In this document: positions 1 to 6,784 of the stretch, piece by piece | How positions within the stretch are numbered: the first letter of the stretch is position 1 | How the letters are laid out: each line of letters starts with the position of its first letter | Made by a program: the position numbers and the translations under genes | Origin: Candidatus Roizmanbacteria bacterium | GTDB lineage: Bacteria > Patescibacteriota > Microgenomatia > UBA1406 > GWC2-37-13 | Direction of reading: 5' to 3' | DNA length: 13,825 nucleotides | Assembly (NCBI GenBank): GCA_026395475.1 | Contig: JAPLYQ010000071.1 | Coordinates: 1 to 13,825 of the forward strand | The notes under the pieces: generated by a model | Database searches by the model: none | Told to the model about the DNA's origin: nothing | What the model saw: only the letters and a program-made list of their open reading frames with translations

Positions 1-180
1 TCTTTGCACATTTTGAAGAAAAAATGAGAGAGTTGGTTGAAAAAAAATGTCGTATCAACCAAGTATCCAGTAGTTGCTCTGTATGATACACAGGCAGTGT
101 TAGTTGAGAATGGGAAGTGGAAAATTGTGGGGGAAGGGAAAAGAGAATTTTATAATGGCTTCAAGGAAACACTCATTTAA
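1..180 (+). CDS. 3' end of a gene cut by the left edge, with an apparent frameshift; possibly a peptidase S51-like protein
   Basis: Two reading frames join into one plausible protein end. From base 3 the frame reads FAHFEEKMRELVEK and then stops at a TGA near base 84. From about base 46 another frame reads NVVSTKYPVVALYDTQAVLV and continues, with good coding character, to the TAA at 178-180. The switch falls in a run of eight A (40-47); seven A would give one open frame. So either one base is extra (read or assembly error), the gene is decayed, or the ribosome slips there. The end of the protein (YPVVALYDTQAVLVENG, then KIVGEG) recalls the C-terminal strands of S51 dipeptidase E-like proteins, but the catalytic residues lie outside the window, so this identity is a weak inference. 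It ends 14 bases before the next gene on the same strand. Confidence 0.55.
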
Positions 181-194
181 GGTAAAATAGGAGG

Positions 195-812
195 ATGATA
201 TCAAACACCCTTACCGATGAAAGAATTAAAAGACTGACCCATGTAGCCTCCCACAGACTTCATGACATCATAGTTCTTGAAAATATACATGATCCACACA
301 ATGCTGCTGCAGCTCTGCGTAATTGTGATGCATTTGGTATTCAAGAGGTCCATGTCATATTTGAAACAGAAAAAATGTTTAACCCTGAAAAATTAGGGAA
401 ACTTACCTCCGCTTCTGCGAATAAATGGTTAACCATAACAACATGGAAAACTACAGAGGAATGTTTTGCGGAATTGAAAAAAAGAAACTATACAATTATT
501 GCTACGGCAATAAGTGAAAAGGCGGTATCTTTTGAATCCTTTGAGCTTCCAAAAACTCCTTGTGCAATTGTATTTGGCAATGAAGGTTTTGGAATTACGG
601 AAATAGCAAAAAAATTAGCAGATACTCTCTTATATATACCTATGTATGGGTTTGTCGACAGTCTTAATTTGTCAGTTACGGTGGGTATCGTTACGCACTA
701 TTTGCGCAGCAAAAGAAAAAGTGGAAGCGAGGCTCATTTTTCGCAATCTGAGGCCACCGCCTTAGCTGAACAATGGATTCGTCGTGATGAAGAGAGTCGA
801 AGACGTGTATAA
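195..812 (+). CDS. trmH: TrmH-family (SPOUT) tRNA/rRNA 2'-O-methyltransferase
   Basis: The 205-residue protein shows all three SPOUT/SpoU motifs. Motif 1 is at residues 28-48 (LENIHDPHNAAAALRNCDAFG, with the conserved Asn36 and Arg42), motif 2 at 123-134 (CAIVFGNEGFGI) and motif 3 at 147-164 (YIPMYGFVDSLNLSV, with Asn158). Motifs 2 and 3 build the trefoil-knot SAM site. The pattern LENIHDPHN plus MYGFVDSLNLSV is closest to TrmH, which methylates the 2'-O of G18 in the tRNA D-loop; an rRNA target as in RlmB cannot be excluded. The basic C-terminal tail (residues 186-205, EQWIRRDEESRRR) also occurs in TrmH. AGGAGG (189-194) abuts the ATG at 195, closer than normal. No other in-frame ATG or GTG lies before motif 1, so 195 is kept as the start. 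The gene lies 14 bases after a partial gene and 60 bases before the rmlC-like gene. Confidence 0.9.
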   Translation: MISNTLTDERIKRLTHVASHRLHDIIVLENIHDPHNAAAALRNCDAFGIQEVHVIFETEKMFNPEKLGKLTSASANKWLTITTWKTTEECFAELKKRNYTIIATAISEKAVSFESFELPKTPCAIVFGNEGFGITEIAKKLADTLLYIPMYGFVDSLNLSVTVGIVTHYLRSKRKSGSEAHFSQSEATALAEQWIRRDEESRRRV

Positions 813-837
813 TAAAGAGGAAACAGCATCAAATTAT

Positions 838-872
838 AAATTTCAAATTAAAAATTTTAAATTTTTAAAATT
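838..872 (+). repeat. Low-complexity A/T leader with the AAATTTCAAATT motif upstream of the rmlC-like gene
   Basis: The 60-base gap after the methyltransferase gene ends in a G-free stretch holding AAATTTCAAATT (838-849) and a 17-base imperfect palindrome (850-866, A5 T4 A3 T5). It runs straight into the ATG at 873 without a Shine-Dalgarno sequence. The same 12-mer occurs in the leader of trpB on the other strand. It may be a dispersed intergenic element, an unstructured leader that aids ribosome entry, or simple A/T drift. Confidence 0.5.
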
Positions 873-1424
873 ATGGCAAATTTAACACTCAATGATATTC
901 TTACAAAACTGCAAAAAGATGTTTTTGTGCAGGACTATTCAAAAAAACAACCAATAGAAGGAGTCAAAATTGTAGAAGTAAAACGAATGGCAGGAGAAGA
1001 TGGAACGTTTGAAGATCTCCTTCGGCTGGACGAAACTGGTCATTTAGAATTGTTTCCTGAGATCCAAGTGCGTCAAATCAATAGATCAAAATTACTTCCT
1101 GGATCTATCAAAGCATGGCATCTTCATTTTAATCAAGAGGATGTTTGGTATATAGCACCTGAAGATCATATGATCCTTGGATTGTGGGACACACGAGAAA
1201 ACTCTGCAACAAAGGATAAAACAATGAAAGTTGTCATGGGAAACGGTACTTCAAAATTGGTTGTCGTACCACGGGGAGTTGCTCACGGGGTTGTTAACGT
1301 TGCATCCACTCCAGGATCTATTTTCTATTTTGTCAACAATCAATTTAAGCTTACCGAAGCGGATGAACGAAGACTCAAATGGGATGCTCTTGGCGCCTCA
1401 TTTTGGGAAGTAGAAAAGGGTTGA
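873..1424 (+). CDS. RmlC-like dTDP-4-dehydrorhamnose 3,5-epimerase family cupin
   Basis: This 183-residue protein aligns along most of its length with RmlC, which epimerises C3 and C5 of dTDP-4-keto-6-deoxyglucose in dTDP-L-rhamnose synthesis. Residues 66-72 (VRQINRS) match the Q-N-x-S start of the fold. Residues 82-86 (WHLHF) align with RGLHYQ, placing the base at His85. Residues 104-112 (LWDTRENSA) match the V-D-x-R-x-x-S strand, 132-139 (VPRGVAHG) the IPxGFAHG motif with His138, Tyr152 the family tyrosine, and 169-171 (KWD) the C-terminal W-D. Two usual substrate-site residues look changed: the Arg of RGLH is Trp82, and the Lys after the following Gln is Asp90. Function may therefore differ (another sugar nucleotide, or single epimerisation). 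No rmlA, rmlB or rmlD is nearby. ATG 873 is chosen although it lacks a Shine-Dalgarno; the gene ends in TGA. Confidence 0.75.
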   Translation: MANLTLNDILTKLQKDVFVQDYSKKQPIEGVKIVEVKRMAGEDGTFEDLLRLDETGHLELFPEIQVRQINRSKLLPGSIKAWHLHFNQEDVWYIAPEDHMILGLWDTRENSATKDKTMKVVMGNGTSKLVVVPRGVAHGVVNVASTPGSIFYFVNNQFKLTEADERRLKWDALGASFWEVEKG

Positions 1425-1445
1425 AAAGTATAGTAGTATGAGTAT

Positions 1446-3638
1446 ATGGATGAACAACCCGTACCTACTCAACCGTTGCCTGTAAAAACTCAAACTCCTT
1501 CTGTCAAAAAAATAAGAGTAAGCATCTTCATCGTTCTTGGTGTCTTTTTTGTGTTTATAGTCTGTCTCGTCTTGTTTCTTTCCAGATCAAAAAAACAGGA
1601 TACAAAGATTGTTCCACCAACCGTAACCACTTCTTCATTTGAAAATACAGTTTTTGAAAAAGATACCATTAAAAAATTTGCATCTGATACGGAATTTACC
1701 TCCTTGATGAGCGAAGTAAAAAGTAGAAATTCACTTGCTCTTCCTATCACGGGTGGAGGAATGGCAGAAGCATCAGGTTTAAAATCGATGGCTTCTACAG
1801 CAACAGATCAAACAGTTGATCGATCATCAACAACAAATGTACAGGTTGTGGGAATTGATGAGCCCGACATCGTAAAAACAGACAGTTCATCAATATATTA
1901 TTCAAAAACGGGTCAATATAGATATTACACAACTGGCGCTCAAGGAATCGACTTTCAAAGTAACATGATGATTTCTCGGCAAATAATGCCACCTCAATAT
2001 TCCCAAACAAGTGAAATCGTTGCAGTCGGAGCAGTTCCTCCTTCTACACTAAAGATGCAAAGTTCTATTCCAGAAAGTGGAGAAATGCTTATTTCAGATA
2101 AAGTGTTAGTAGTGTTTACAACTGACACTACTAATGGCAATTTGCAACTCGTTGGTTACTCCATTACAAACCCCAATACTCCAAAAAAATTATGGGAACT
2201 TCCTTTTTCCGGTAGATCACAAAAAATTGCCGCACGATTATATAAAAATACATTGTATCTTGTGACTTCTACATCTCCCACATTCCCAAAACCATGTCCA
2301 ATGCCATTGGTTGCAGGTAAAGTGAGTGTTAGTGTCCAATGTACCGATATTTATATGCCTTCAAGTAGGCCAATAAGTAATTCTGTATATTCTGTTTTAA
2401 AAATAAATCCTCAAACAGGTGGAGTTGAAAAAACACTGTCATTCATTGGACAACTTGGCCAAAGTACTGTGTATATGTCTCCAGAATCACTTTATTTGAG
2501 CTATGAAGTAGAAGGAAATAGCATCAGCATTCTCAATCAATTTATAGCTGAGAATCAAGGCATGTTTCCACAGTACATAGAGGAAAAAATAAAAAAATTA
2601 GATGGATATGATCTATCTCTTTCTACAAAAGAAGTTGAGATGAACTCGTTGCTTTCTCAATATCTAACCAATATGGCAAGTGATGAGAAACTCAAACAAG
2701 AAAATCAACTCGTCAATGCATTCAAAAAATTCCTGTTCAAATATAAAAGATCGATGGAATACACAGGAATAATTAAAATTAATAATAATGACCTCACCAT
2801 TACTGCATCTGGCAAAGTACCCGGTGTAGTACTCAACCAATTTTCATTTGACGAGTGGAAGGGGAACTTACGTGTTGCCACGACCATTGGGGGAAGAAAT
2901 CCATTTTATATGATTGGGGGAAGTGATTTGACTTCACAAATAAGCGATGCATATGTATTAGGGCCAAATTTGGAAGTGAAAGGGTACGTAAAAGATTTAG
3001 GAAAGACTGAACGTATTTATTTTGTACGATTCATCGAGGATCGTGGCTATATTGTAACCTTTAGACAAACAGATCCTTTTTATGTGTTAGACCTTTCCAA
3101 TCCTAACTCTCCGCTGGTAAAAGGGGAGTTAAAAATTCCAGGATATTCATCCTATCTCCATCCGATTGATACCCATTTGATATTGGGCATTGGACGGGAA
3201 AATCAGGTGAAGCTGTCATTATTTGATGTTACCGATCCAACCAATCCAAAAGAAGTATCGCATTATGACCTTGCTTCTGAATATTATTCTGCAGCAATGG
3301 ACAATCATCATGCATTTTTGCAAGATCCAAAATATAAAGTGTTTTTCCTTCCTGGCAGTCGTGGAGGATATATATTTTCCTATGAAGCAAATACACTTTC
3401 TCTGGTAAAAGCATTAGAAGCATCCACGGTAAAGCGTGGTCTGTATTTAAATGATTACATGTATATAGTTTCAGACCTAGGTATTACCTCGTTTAAAGAA
3501 GGAACATGGGAAAAGGTAGGAGAATTTACGTATGAAAAAAAGGAGACACCAGTTGTACCAACGATTATACCTTTACAAACTGTTCCATCACCTGTTAATT
3601 CAAGCAGTGGGTCAGCGAGTGTAAATCCAACGTTATAA
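1446..3638 (+). CDS. Membrane-anchored beta-propeller protein (COG4880 / Beta_propel family)
   Basis: The 730-residue protein starts with a short Pro-rich cytoplasmic tail and one hydrophobic segment (about 24-46) followed by RSKK, giving an N-in signal anchor with the rest outside. Residues 129-146 (TTNVQVVGIDEPDIVKTD) match the hallmark TNVQVxGVDExDIVKTDG of secreted proteins with a C-terminal propeller distantly related to WD40. Later blades show the repeating pattern, for example LVGYSITNPNTPKKLWELPF, FYVLDLSNPNSPLVKGELKI and LSLFDVTDPTNPKEVSHYDL, each a strand followed by D/N-P-x-x-P-K. The last 25 residues are Pro/Ser-rich and look disordered. The molecular role is unknown; protein or glycan binding at the surface is an inference. 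The gene starts 21 bases after the rmlC-like gene without a clear Shine-Dalgarno, and its 3' end faces that of rarA across 7 bases, with no hairpin visible between them. Confidence 0.85.
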   Translation: MDEQPVPTQPLPVKTQTPSVKKIRVSIFIVLGVFFVFIVCLVLFLSRSKKQDTKIVPPTVTTSSFENTVFEKDTIKKFASDTEFTSLMSEVKSRNSLALPITGGGMAEASGLKSMASTATDQTVDRSSTTNVQVVGIDEPDIVKTDSSSIYYSKTGQYRYYTTGAQGIDFQSNMMISRQIMPPQYSQTSEIVAVGAVPPSTLKMQSSIPESGEMLISDKVLVVFTTDTTNGNLQLVGYSITNPNTPKKLWELPFSGRSQKIAARLYKNTLYLVTSTSPTFPKPCPMPLVAGKVSVSVQCTDIYMPSSRPISNSVYSVLKINPQTGGVEKTLSFIGQLGQSTVYMSPESLYLSYEVEGNSISILNQFIAENQGMFPQYIEEKIKKLDGYDLSLSTKEVEMNSLLSQYLTNMASDEKLKQENQLVNAFKKFLFKYKRSMEYTGIIKINNNDLTITASGKVPGVVLNQFSFDEWKGNLRVATTIGGRNPFYMIGGSDLTSQISDAYVLGPNLEVKGYVKDLGKTERIYFVRFIEDRGYIVTFRQTDPFYVLDLSNPNSPLVKGELKIPGYSSYLHPIDTHLILGIGRENQVKLSLFDVTDPTNPKEVSHYDLASEYYSAAMDNHHAFLQDPKYKVFFLPGSRGGYIFSYEANTLSLVKALEASTVKRGLYLNDYMYIVSDLGITSFKEGTWEKVGEFTYEKKETPVVPTIIPLQTVPSPVNSSSGSASVNPTL

Positions 3639-3645
3639 AAATACC

Positions 3646-4857
3646 TTATTTCCAGTCAGGTTTGTAATATTTTTTTCCTTTGAGGTTTTTTGGTAAGTAT
3701 TCCTGTTCTACTTTAATTCCTTTATCTTTTTCTACTAACCAAGGATAGCGAACATGTCCTTTGCCATATTCAAATTGCTTCATAACCTTGTTTGATGCAT
3801 TTCTTAAGTGAAGTGGAATAGGAGATAAATTTTCTTCATCAATGTCACTCATTGCTTCCCAAAATGCCATGGATGATGAAATTGATTTTTTTGCTGTGGC
3901 AAGATATGTTGCAGTTTGAGCAAGTATAAGGCCTGATTCTGGCATCCCAATCATATGGACCGCCTGCATGCATGCGGTGGCAACGACAAGTGCAGTTGGT
4001 TGGGCATTGCCAATATCTTCACTAGCAAATATCACCATCCTTCGTGCAATAAAGACAGGGTCTTCTCCTGCTTTAATCATGCGAGACAAATAATGTACCG
4101 TAGCATCGGGATAGTTTCCTCTCATGCTTTTTATAAATGCCGAGATTGTGTCATAGTGCCAATCTCCCTTTTTGTCATAATATATTGCCTTGCGTTGAAT
4201 AGCTTCTTCTGCAAGTTTTAGCGTAATTTTCCTTCCAAAAGATGATGCAAGTTCAACCGCATTTATTGCAGTTCGTGCATCTCCATTACTACTTTTAATT
4301 ATATGCTTTATGGCTTCTTCGTCCCATTTAAACCCCTTGTAGTTGCTAATCGCCCGTTTGACAATCTTTTCCATTTCATCATCTGTGAGAGCATAGAGCA
4401 CATATACTTGTGAACGTGAAATGAGAGGCGCATTAACTTCAAACCCAGGGTTTTCTGTTGTCGCACCAATAAGAATAATCGATCCATCTTCTACATGAGG
4501 AAGAAATGCATCTTGCTGACTCTTGTTAAATCGGTGTATTTCATCAACAAATAGGACAGTTTGTTTTTTGAAAAGAGATTGATCTTCTTTTGCTTTTTTT
4601 ATTACAAGACGTATTTCTGCGACGCCACCTGTAACTGCAGAAAATTGAATAAATTCAGCTTCAACATAGGTTGCAACAAGGCGAGCCAATGTTGTCTTTC
4701 CACAACCGGGAGGTCCCCATAAAATAAGAGAGGTAATATTCCCACTTTCCAAAAGCTTACGCAATGGTTTATTTTTTCCAACTAAGTGTTGCTGGCCGAT
4801 GACATCGTCAAGATTTTTTGGTCGTAGCTGTTCTGCAAGTGGGATCATATCAGACAT
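3646..4857 (-). CDS. rarA: RarA/MgsA-type replication-associated AAA+ ATPase
   Basis: RarA (MgsA, eukaryotic WRNIP1/Mgs1) is a clamp-loader-like AAA+ ATPase acting on stalled replication forks and single-stranded DNA gaps. Counting from the ATG at 4857, the 403-residue protein has Walker A at 48-56 (GPPGCGKTT), Walker B at 102-111 (LFVDEIHRFN), sensor 1 at 131-142 (GATTENPGFEVN) and the Ser-Arg finger at 147-148. The family C-terminal half follows with its typical ARRMVIFASEDIGNA segment and the PIPLHLRNA motif near the end. Length is slightly below E. coli RarA (447). An in-frame TTG at 4869 would add four residues and overlap the upstream gene. The ATG is preferred because MSDMIPLAEQLRP matches usual RarA N-termini and it follows the upstream TGA by one base, which suggests translational coupling. 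It is the last gene of the minus-strand cluster. Confidence 0.93.
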   Translation of the reverse strand: MSDMIPLAEQLRPKNLDDVIGQQHLVGKNKPLRKLLESGNITSLILWGPPGCGKTTLARLVATYVEAEFIQFSAVTGGVAEIRLVIKKAKEDQSLFKKQTVLFVDEIHRFNKSQQDAFLPHVEDGSIILIGATTENPGFEVNAPLISRSQVYVLYALTDDEMEKIVKRAISNYKGFKWDEEAIKHIIKSSNGDARTAINAVELASSFGRKITLKLAEEAIQRKAIYYDKKGDWHYDTISAFIKSMRGNYPDATVHYLSRMIKAGEDPVFIARRMVIFASEDIGNAQPTALVVATACMQAVHMIGMPESGLILAQTATYLATAKKSISSSMAFWEAMSDIDEENLSPIPLHLRNASNKVMKQFEYGKGHVRYPWLVEKDKGIKVEQEYLPKNLKGKKYYKPDWK

Positions 4858-4858
4858 A

Positions 4859-6778
4859 TCATAAAACAAAAAGAAGAATAAAGAAAGGCAAGATACACAT
4901 CATGACCAATTGAGCCTCTGGGTTGGCAAGTGCAGTCTGTAATTTATTTCCAATATGGGAGATCAACATAAGAGGATTTTTTAATAGAGTTTGTTTTGGA
5001 ATTTGGTGAACAGTATAGAGTGTATAGGTATCTTTGTTAAATAAAATAGTGGAAGAATAATCGATATCTTTTATTAGCATTTCGACAACATATGTTTTAT
5101 CTTTTGAATTACTAATGAGTGGAAAGCCAAATGGGTATGAGGCACTGTTGCCAATTTCTGCTGGCGAAGTATCTTGGGATGCGTACCAATCATTTGTCCC
5201 TTCCTCCTTCATACGAATCACAAATTTTTGATGCTTAGTGGGATCTACCAATATTCTTTTATTAGTTATTTTTCCTATGGTGCTTGTAAGATGTACAAGT
5301 ATCACTCCCATATTGTTTTCTTGAGAAATGAAAGAAAAAGTATATGGCTTGTCTGAAATTGCGATTGTTGAGGGGATGACATGAGTATATTTTTTCTGAA
5401 TCGAAAAGAAATTAAATTGTGATGTATATACAGAAAAAAATACGAACATAATAAAAATGGCAAGTATCCCATATATAAGCTTCATGTTTTGGGTGATTAT
5501 TGTTTTTGGCTTTTTATCAGGTTTAAACTGAAAATAAGGAGTTTCAATAATATAATGAATGGCAACTGCAACCAAGAAAAAAATAACTGCAGTTATTATT
5601 AAAAACGCAACGTTAGTTTGGGCATTTGTCGGCTTAAACAGAAGATGCATCCCATCGACAATTGCAGTATGTCCAATATACATTGAGTAACTTATGGCTC
5701 CCAAGAATAGAAGAACTTTTTTTCGAAAGAATTTACTTAACGAAGTATCTTGCTCTATTAGGGAATAAACAATGTAACCAAAAGGAAATACAAGGAAAAG
5801 ACGAAGTATTGTTGTATATATGCCTGACACTTTACCCAAACAAAAATAGGAAAGAAACAGCACTGCAAGAAAAGTTATGGGATTAGTAAGTATATGGGAA
5901 ATAGCTGATGGTTCGTTTTTTTTACCTCGTTGAACAATTGTAGCGATACCAATACCTCCACAGAAGTATATAAAGTATTCAATAAATAACATCGACATGC
6001 CTTGTGTGTGCTTAAACAACAACGATAATCCAAAGAGAAATGGGAATAACAAAGTGCAGAATAGTAAGACAAATAATCCGCTCCTTTTTTTAAGTGATAG
6101 CACTGTCCCAGAAAAAAGAAATGGGTACAAAATGTAAAAAATCATTTCTGGAGCCAGACTCCAATAGACCCCGTCAAGCAGTGGAATATAATTGCCGAGT
6201 GCAAGAGTTAGAGTTGCATTTGAAGCAAATATTGATCCTTCTTTGAGAAAAATAGGAAGAGAGTCAAACCAGATTGGCGGTCTGCGCATGATAAAAAAAC
6301 CATACCACACTGCGACAATACATTGGAGAAGAATAAAAAGTTTAATGAGAATACTTCCTTTATGAAATCGTTCAATAATATAAACCCAGATTAGGCGTGC
6401 TAAAAAAGCAACAGAAAGGATAAGAGCAATTCGTACAATAAGAGGGGTTTGAGGAAATAATCGAAAAAACCACATACATGTGGCCATCACTAAGAAAGGT
6501 GGGAAAATACGGGCGTACCTTCGTTCAATAAACGCACTTGGTTGAGGAATTGCATATAAATATCCCATGAGGAATCCCGATAGGATAAAAAAGAAAGTAA
6601 CTCCTAAGTTTCCACTGGTGAAGAAGAACTGAATAATGGGTCGAATATATTTTGGGACAGCGTCAGCAATATAACGAGAATCGATGTGGTTCAAAAATAC
6701 CAATACGATTGCAAACCCTCTCAGTCCATCAAGCACATCAAGTCTTCTTACTACTTTTGTTTTTTCTTGTTCAGACAT
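4859..6778 (-). CDS. AT3-family membrane acyltransferase with a C-terminal extracytoplasmic beta domain (copy 1)
   Basis: AT3 enzymes (OafA/OafB/WecH type, PF01757) move acyl groups across the membrane onto surface glycans. In this 639-residue protein the AT3 core spans about 10-415 with some ten hydrophobic segments. It has the first-helix motif DVLDGLRGFAIVLVFLNH with His31, GVTFFFILSGFLM (59-71), RRYARIFPP (86-94), AISYSMYIGH (361-370, second His370) and IETPYF (411-416). After another helix (about 433-452) comes a predicted outside domain of about 140 residues (455-595) with ENNMGV, NDWYASQDT, YPFGFP and SNSKDKTY, then a last helix (about 622-638). Common AT3 partners are SGNH esterase domains, but no GDS or DxxH motif is seen, so this domain is different. 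The gene starts six bases after its paralogue, without a clear Shine-Dalgarno. Acceptor and acyl group are unknown. Confidence 0.88.
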   Translation of the reverse strand: MSEQEKTKVVRRLDVLDGLRGFAIVLVFLNHIDSRYIADAVPKYIRPIIQFFFTSGNLGVTFFFILSGFLMGYLYAIPQPSAFIERRYARIFPPFLVMATCMWFFRLFPQTPLIVRIALILSVAFLARLIWVYIIERFHKGSILIKLFILLQCIVAVWYGFFIMRRPPIWFDSLPIFLKEGSIFASNATLTLALGNYIPLLDGVYWSLAPEMIFYILYPFLFSGTVLSLKKRSGLFVLLFCTLLFPFLFGLSLLFKHTQGMSMLFIEYFIYFCGGIGIATIVQRGKKNEPSAISHILTNPITFLAVLFLSYFCLGKVSGIYTTILRLFLVFPFGYIVYSLIEQDTSLSKFFRKKVLLFLGAISYSMYIGHTAIVDGMHLLFKPTNAQTNVAFLIITAVIFFLVAVAIHYIIETPYFQFKPDKKPKTIITQNMKLIYGILAIFIMFVFFSVYTSQFNFFSIQKKYTHVIPSTIAISDKPYTFSFISQENNMGVILVHLTSTIGKITNKRILVDPTKHQKFVIRMKEEGTNDWYASQDTSPAEIGNSASYPFGFPLISNSKDKTYVVEMLIKDIDYSSTILFNKDTYTLYTVHQIPKQTLLKNPLMLISHIGNKLQTALANPEAQLVMMCILPFFILLFVL

Positions 6779-6784
6779 GGATTA

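Noticed and set aside
1422..1424. UGA recoding (Gly), as in Gracilibacteria/Absconditabacteria.
   Set aside because: TGA closes the rmlC-like gene and AT3 copy 1 at sensible protein ends directly before the next start, so UGA is a normal stop here.
3639..3645. A terminator between the convergent beta-propeller and rarA genes.
   Set aside because: The gap is seven bases and no GC stem with a T run is visible around it on either strand.
4857..4869. TTG start at 4869 for rarA, overlapping the upstream acyltransferase.
   Set aside because: ATG 4857 gives the usual RarA N-terminus and sits one base after the upstream TGA; the four extra residues have no support.
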